From positions 1 to 7,823 of the forward strand of contig DAJW01000023.1 in the NCBI GenBank assembly GCA_002496485.1: DNA of 7,823 bases, in the 5' to 3' direction. This DNA is from Euryarchaeota archaeon UBA36. GTDB taxonomy: Archaea > Thermoplasmatota > Poseidoniia > Poseidoniales > Thalassarchaeaceae. Positions 4,331 to 7,823 of the stretch are shown in pieces; within the stretch, counting starts at the first letter, position 1, and the number at the start of each line of letters is the position of its first letter. A program made the position numbers and the translations under genes. The notes under the pieces are model-generated. The model saw only the letters and a program-made list of their open reading frames with translations, made no database searches and was not told the DNA's origin.

Positions 4331-6538
4331 ATGACTATATCAGCTATAGATTTCAAGGCAAGATGGTTAACTTTCTTGGAAGAAAATTTTGAGTACGACA
4401 TCACAATGATTTTATCAGGACAAAGACAAAATAATGTAATCGATGTAAATTTTTTAGATTTAGATATTTTTGATTCATCATTTGCCGAAAATTTACTACA
4501 CTCACCCATGGAACATCTAGAAGCAGGGTCAGAAGCACTAGGAGAGCTTATCAGAGAAAGAGGTGGAGTGATAAATTCTCAACTAAATATACGTGTGGGG
4601 GAATTACCAAAAGACTCTCGAGTTGCCCTCCGGGAAATGGGTCATATCCAGATAAATAAATTAATTTCTACCGATGTTGTAATAACCAAAGTTTCCGAAA
4701 TAAAACCCCGAGTTATCGAAGCTTGGTTCAGCTGTGAGGCGTGCAATAATCCAATATTAATGAAACAAGATAATGAAACTGAATTAGTTGAGCCATTGAG
4801 TTGTTCCCAGTCACAAGGTGGATGTGGCGCAACAGTCGGAAAGCGAGAAACTAGATTTTCATTGATAGAAAGTAAACTGAAATTAATTAATAATCAGTGG
4901 ATAGAAATACAAGAGTTACCTGAAAATGTACCTAGTGGAAGTCAGCCGGGAAGGGGGAGAGTTCTCGTTGAAGGAGATTTAGTCAATAAACACACTCCCG
5001 GCGAAAGAGTAACAGCAAATATGATTCCAATAATTCGATCTGAATATAAAAGATCCAAAAAAACTCCCATGTTTGATTTCGTTTTCCGACTAGTTAGCTC
5101 TGAATATGATAGTATTCCATTCAATGAAATTGAAATTTCTGAAGAAGATAAAAATAAAATTTTTGAATTATCGAAAAGAGACGATATTTTTGATATCATG
5201 ATGAATTCTATAGCTCCTTCAATAATATCAACCGGAAAAATGCCATATGTGAAACGCTCTTTGGCGCTACAGTTATTTGGCGGAGTTTCTAGAATAAATG
5301 CTGATAAAACTAGGATGCGAGGAGATATTCATATATTATTGATGGGAGATCCAGGAGTAGCTAAATCTCAATTATTAGAGTATATGTCAAAAATTTCCCC
5401 CAGAGGGAGGTTTGCTTCTGGTGGAGGGGTATCTAAGGCCGGTTTGACCGCTGCAGTAGTTAGAGATGCATTCAATGAAGGAAGATTCTCATTAGAAGCA
5501 GGAATAATGCCCCTTTCAGATAGAGGCCTAGCTTCAATAGACGAATTCGATAAAATTTCTACGGAAGATAAAAATGTCATGCATCCTGCTATGGAACAAC
5601 AAAAGATACATATTTCCAAAGGCGGGCTAACTGCAACAGTTCCAGCAAGATGCGCAGTTTTAGCGGCAGCAAATCCCGAATCTGGAAAATTTGATTTTAT
5701 GCACGATAATGCAATGTCTTCTATGGCATACTTTAAGCAAACAGGATTGCCCGCACCGTTAGCATCTAGATTTGATATTATCTGGCTATTAAGGGATGAA
5801 GTACATTCTCATGCAGATGAATCTATCGCATTACATATTCTGAAAAATAGAACTCAGGCAGTTAGTGAACACATGATTGAAGATGGACTAGTTATGGATC
5901 CATCAGATGAAGAAGAAAGTCTTATTTTTGCAACATCTACAGATAACAAGGAATATTTGACACATAATTTTCTCAGAAAATATATTGCCTATGCAAAGAA
6001 TAATATATTTCCCGAGTTAGATAAAGGTGCTATGGATTTAATCAAAAATTATTATACAGATACGAGAAAAAAATTCAAAGAATTTGAAAAAATGATTGTC
6101 AATACTGAGTATGGTACTGGTAGGAAAAATAAGGATGAACAGGCTGTACCGGTAACTCCTAGAGCCATAGAATCTGTGATTAGACTTACCGAAGCACACG
6201 CAAGATTACATTTGAGAACTACAGCTTCCAAAATAGATGCAAAAACAGCTATTGCCATACATAAGCATTGGATGGCAGAAGAAGACATTAGTGAAAGAGA
6301 TCTACACAATCAAGTAATGTTAACATCCAAATCACCTAGCAATAGAACCCGTGCTATGGTTAGAGAAACAATCAAAAATCTACATTCTGAAATGGGAGAA
6401 GTAGAAATTTCCAAAATTTTTGAAATTTGCGAACCTAAAGGAATACCGATAGATGTTGCTAGTGAAGTAATTTCCAAAATGCAAACTAGTGGAGAATTAT
6501 TTTCTCCAAAACCGGGTTATGTACAGTTTGTCCGCTGA
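4331..6538 (+). CDS. mcm: MCM replicative DNA helicase
   Basis: This is the hexameric AAA+ helicase that unwinds DNA at the archaeal replication fork. Numbered from the ATG at 4331 it has 735 residues, slightly above the usual archaeal 650-700. The N-terminal A domain starts at once (IDFKARWLTFLEENF, 6-20). A C4 zinc motif uses Cys135, Cys138, Cys158 and Cys165. An allosteric-loop-like IQELPENVP is at 193-201. AAA+ motifs: Walker A GDPGVAKSQ (339-347, Lys345), Walker B IDEF (403-406), pre-sensor-1 hairpin Lys430, sensor 1 Asn448 (AAANPE), arginine finger Arg480 (SRFD) and sensor 2 Arg611 (TPRAIE). A winged helix fills about 671-735. All catalytic residues are intact and there is no intein. 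The ATG at 4331 lies six residues before conserved sequence. An in-frame ATG at 4250 would add 27 residues (METKGLEI...) that look unlike MCM. Neither has a clear Shine-Dalgarno. Confidence 0.96.
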   Translation: MTISAIDFKARWLTFLEENFEYDITMILSGQRQNNVIDVNFLDLDIFDSSFAENLLHSPMEHLEAGSEALGELIRERGGVINSQLNIRVGELPKDSRVALREMGHIQINKLISTDVVITKVSEIKPRVIEAWFSCEACNNPILMKQDNETELVEPLSCSQSQGGCGATVGKRETRFSLIESKLKLINNQWIEIQELPENVPSGSQPGRGRVLVEGDLVNKHTPGERVTANMIPIIRSEYKRSKKTPMFDFVFRLVSSEYDSIPFNEIEISEEDKNKIFELSKRDDIFDIMMNSIAPSIISTGKMPYVKRSLALQLFGGVSRINADKTRMRGDIHILLMGDPGVAKSQLLEYMSKISPRGRFASGGGVSKAGLTAAVVRDAFNEGRFSLEAGIMPLSDRGLASIDEFDKISTEDKNVMHPAMEQQKIHISKGGLTATVPARCAVLAAANPESGKFDFMHDNAMSSMAYFKQTGLPAPLASRFDIIWLLRDEVHSHADESIALHILKNRTQAVSEHMIEDGLVMDPSDEEESLIFATSTDNKEYLTHNFLRKYIAYAKNNIFPELDKGAMDLIKNYYTDTRKKFKEFEKMIVNTEYGTGRKNKDEQAVPVTPRAIESVIRLTEAHARLHLRTTASKIDAKTAIAIHKHWMAEEDISERDLHNQVMLTSKSPSNRTRAMVRETIKNLHSEMGEVEISKIFEICEPKGIPIDVASEVISKMQTSGELFSPKPGYVQFVR

Positions 6539-6560
6539 GCATATGAGTGATTACTACTTC

Positions 6561-6567
6561 GGGATGA
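6561..6567 (+). promoter_or_regulatory. Weak Shine-Dalgarno-like site for gatE
   Basis: GGGATGA lies 6 bases before the gatE ATG at 6574, in the 35-bp gap after the mcm stop. It is an imperfect match to GGAGGTGA. The gap contains no good promoter-like sequence, so gatE is probably read through from mcm. Confidence 0.35.
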
Positions 6568-6573
6568 CATATC

Positions 6574-7823
6574 ATGGAACCAATTGGCGAAATTTCTGAA
6601 CCTAGCTCACTTGATCCTGTGTCGCTGGGATTTATGTGTGGAATAGAAATCCACCAGCAACTTGAAACAAATAAATTACATTCCCGATTACCCTCTAAAT
6701 TATATGATTACAAACTGGAAGACATTCCTGAAGATTGGCCTCGATTTACTAGGAAGATAAGAGCATCAGAGGGAGAATCTGGAAAGATAGATATCGCTGC
6801 ACAGTTTGAACAAAAGAGAAATAGATCATTCGTGTATTTGCAAACTCCGAATTCTGGACTCATTGAAATGGATGAAGCACCACCAGAATTTCACGATCAA
6901 AATGCAGTAGACATAGTACTGACTATCTCCTCAATGATGAAAGCTAAACCAATTCCTATACTACAAGTAATGAGAAAAACGGTAGCTGATGGATCAAATA
7001 CCAGCGGTTTCCAGCGTACTACACTGATATCTACCAATGGAAAAATCTCCACAGTATCCGGTACAATAGGAATAGATTTAATCTCACTAGAAGAAGACTC
7101 AGCTAGGAAACTTGGTAACATTAAGTCTGAAAAAGGAGAAACCGTTACCTATACGCTAGATAGACTTGGTATTCCTCTGGTGGAAATAGCAACCGCTCCA
7201 GATATTAAATCACCAGAACATGCTAAAGAGACTGCAAGAGTAATTGGTAGTTTATTGAGAGATACTCGTAGAGTAAGAAGGGGATTGGGTACCATCCGTC
7301 AAGATCTGAATGTTAGCATAGCATGCGGAGATAGAGTTGAAATCAAAGGATGTCAAGACTTAGATTGGATTCCAAAAATCATTTATTTGGAAATGGCTAG
7401 ACAGCTACATTTTTACAGATTGGCAAATGAATTACGAAGAGAAAATAATCTTCCCCCACTCCCACCTAATCGTGAAGATGATGCAATTCCAGTAGAAAAT
7501 CGAGTGGCTTTAACTACTACAAAAAAAATACTAGGAATCAAGTATGATATTACTGATATTTTCCAATCAACTAATTCATCACTTATTCAATCTTTACTGG
7601 ATAATGACTCCAAAGTCCTAGCAGTAATTCTTCCAGGCTTTGCGAATAAACTAGGAAAAAAAATATTAGATAATAATGAGTCACAATTTCCTAGATTAGG
7701 TAGGGAGCTGGCAAGTGCAGCAAAATCTGCTGGAGTTGAGGGAATATTTCATTCAGATGAATTACCTTCATATGGAATCTCAGAAGAAGAAATAAAGAAT
7801 ATAAGAGAAAGACTTTCTATGAA
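6574..7823 (+). CDS. gatE: Glu-tRNA(Gln) amidotransferase subunit E, 3'-truncated by the window
   Basis: GatE works with the asparaginase-like GatD to convert Glu-tRNA(Gln) to Gln-tRNA(Gln), the archaeal route to Gln-tRNA. The first 416 codons are present; full-length proteins are about 620-635 residues, so the tRNA-binding tail is cut off by the window end. The GatB/GatE cradle fills about 17-305: CGIEIHQQLET (22-32), RKTVADGSNTSGFQRT (134-149), LDRLGIPLVEIATAPDI (195-211), GLGTIRQDLNVSI (237-249) and RVEIKGCQDLDWIP (254-267). The AspRS-like GAD insertion follows from about 310 (VLAVILPGFANKLG, RLGRELA, GIFHSDELPSYGI), which separates GatE from bacterial GatB. Start: an in-frame stop lies at 6565-6567, so ATG 6574 is the first possible; Met21 is too close to the conserved core. 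The usual CxC and CLVE cysteines are absent (LHSRL at 35-39, GLIE at 95-98). Confidence 0.96.
   Translation, partial: MEPIGEISEPSSLDPVSLGFMCGIEIHQQLETNKLHSRLPSKLYDYKLEDIPEDWPRFTRKIRASEGESGKIDIAAQFEQKRNRSFVYLQTPNSGLIEMDEAPPEFHDQNAVDIVLTISSMMKAKPIPILQVMRKTVADGSNTSGFQRTTLISTNGKISTVSGTIGIDLISLEEDSARKLGNIKSEKGETVTYTLDRLGIPLVEIATAPDIKSPEHAKETARVIGSLLRDTRRVRRGLGTIRQDLNVSIACGDRVEIKGCQDLDWIPKIIYLEMARQLHFYRLANELRRENNLPPLPPNREDDAIPVENRVALTTTKKILGIKYDITDIFQSTNSSLIQSLLDNDSKVLAVILPGFANKLGKKILDNNESQFPRLGRELASAAKSAGVEGIFHSDELPSYGISEEEIKNIRERLSM

Noticed and set aside
4129..4509. Upstream extension of the DUF296 reading frame (minus strand), giving a 272-residue protein
   Set aside because: The extra 127 residues are antisense to the mcm start and the intergenic region, and are low in complexity. 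The recognised PPC domain starts right at the ATG at 4128.
5340..5700. Possible intein in the MCM ATPase core, a known insertion site in archaea
   Set aside because: Walker A, Walker B and sensor 1 follow each other at normal spacing with no inserted splicing domain.
6539..6573. Independent gatE promoter or small RNA in the 35-bp gap
   Set aside because: The gap is too short and has no convincing TATA-like element or stable hairpin.

Overview
This is an AT-rich archaeal window, roughly one third G+C by eye. The archaeal call rests on an MCM replicative helicase and on GatE, the archaea-specific subunit of the GatDE Glu-tRNA(Gln) amidotransferase. The protein style, AT-rich composition and small intergenic gaps suggest an uncultivated marine planktonic euryarchaeon (Marine Group II/III, Poseidoniia-like). 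That lineage call is an inference from memory and could not be tested here.

Layout. Positions 1-3102 (+) hold the end of a branched-chain amino acid (HAAT-type) ABC transporter operon: a large LivM-like permease, then the LivG-like and LivF-like ATPases. Each junction is a start/stop overlap (ATGA, TAATG) preceded by a strong Shine-Dalgarno, so the three genes look translationally coupled. The LivH permease and the periplasmic/lipoprotein binding protein are not in view; they may lie upstream of position 1.

Positions 3088-4128 (-) hold a convergent two-gene unit. A PPC/DUF296 protein comes first and a small alpha/beta hydrolase second, joined as TAA-ATG with no spacer. The hydrolase and livF overlap tail-to-tail by 15 bp.

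Positions 4129-4330 are the only sizeable non-coding stretch: a divergent intergenic region between the DUF296 gene and mcm, with two inverted repeats and weak TATA-like elements. Positions 4331-6538 (+) encode a complete MCM helicase. GatE starts 35 bp downstream, at 6574, and runs off the window edge, so mcm and gatE are probably co-oriented members of one information-processing cluster.

Functionally the window joins three units: amino acid import, a small DUF296/hydrolase pair of unknown role, and replication/translation housekeeping. I see no mobile element, CRISPR array, tRNA or rRNA, and no convincing new multi-gene system. The points worth a second look are the enlarged LivM, the divergent control region, the loss of family-typical cysteines in GatE, and the tight convergent and coupled gene junctions.
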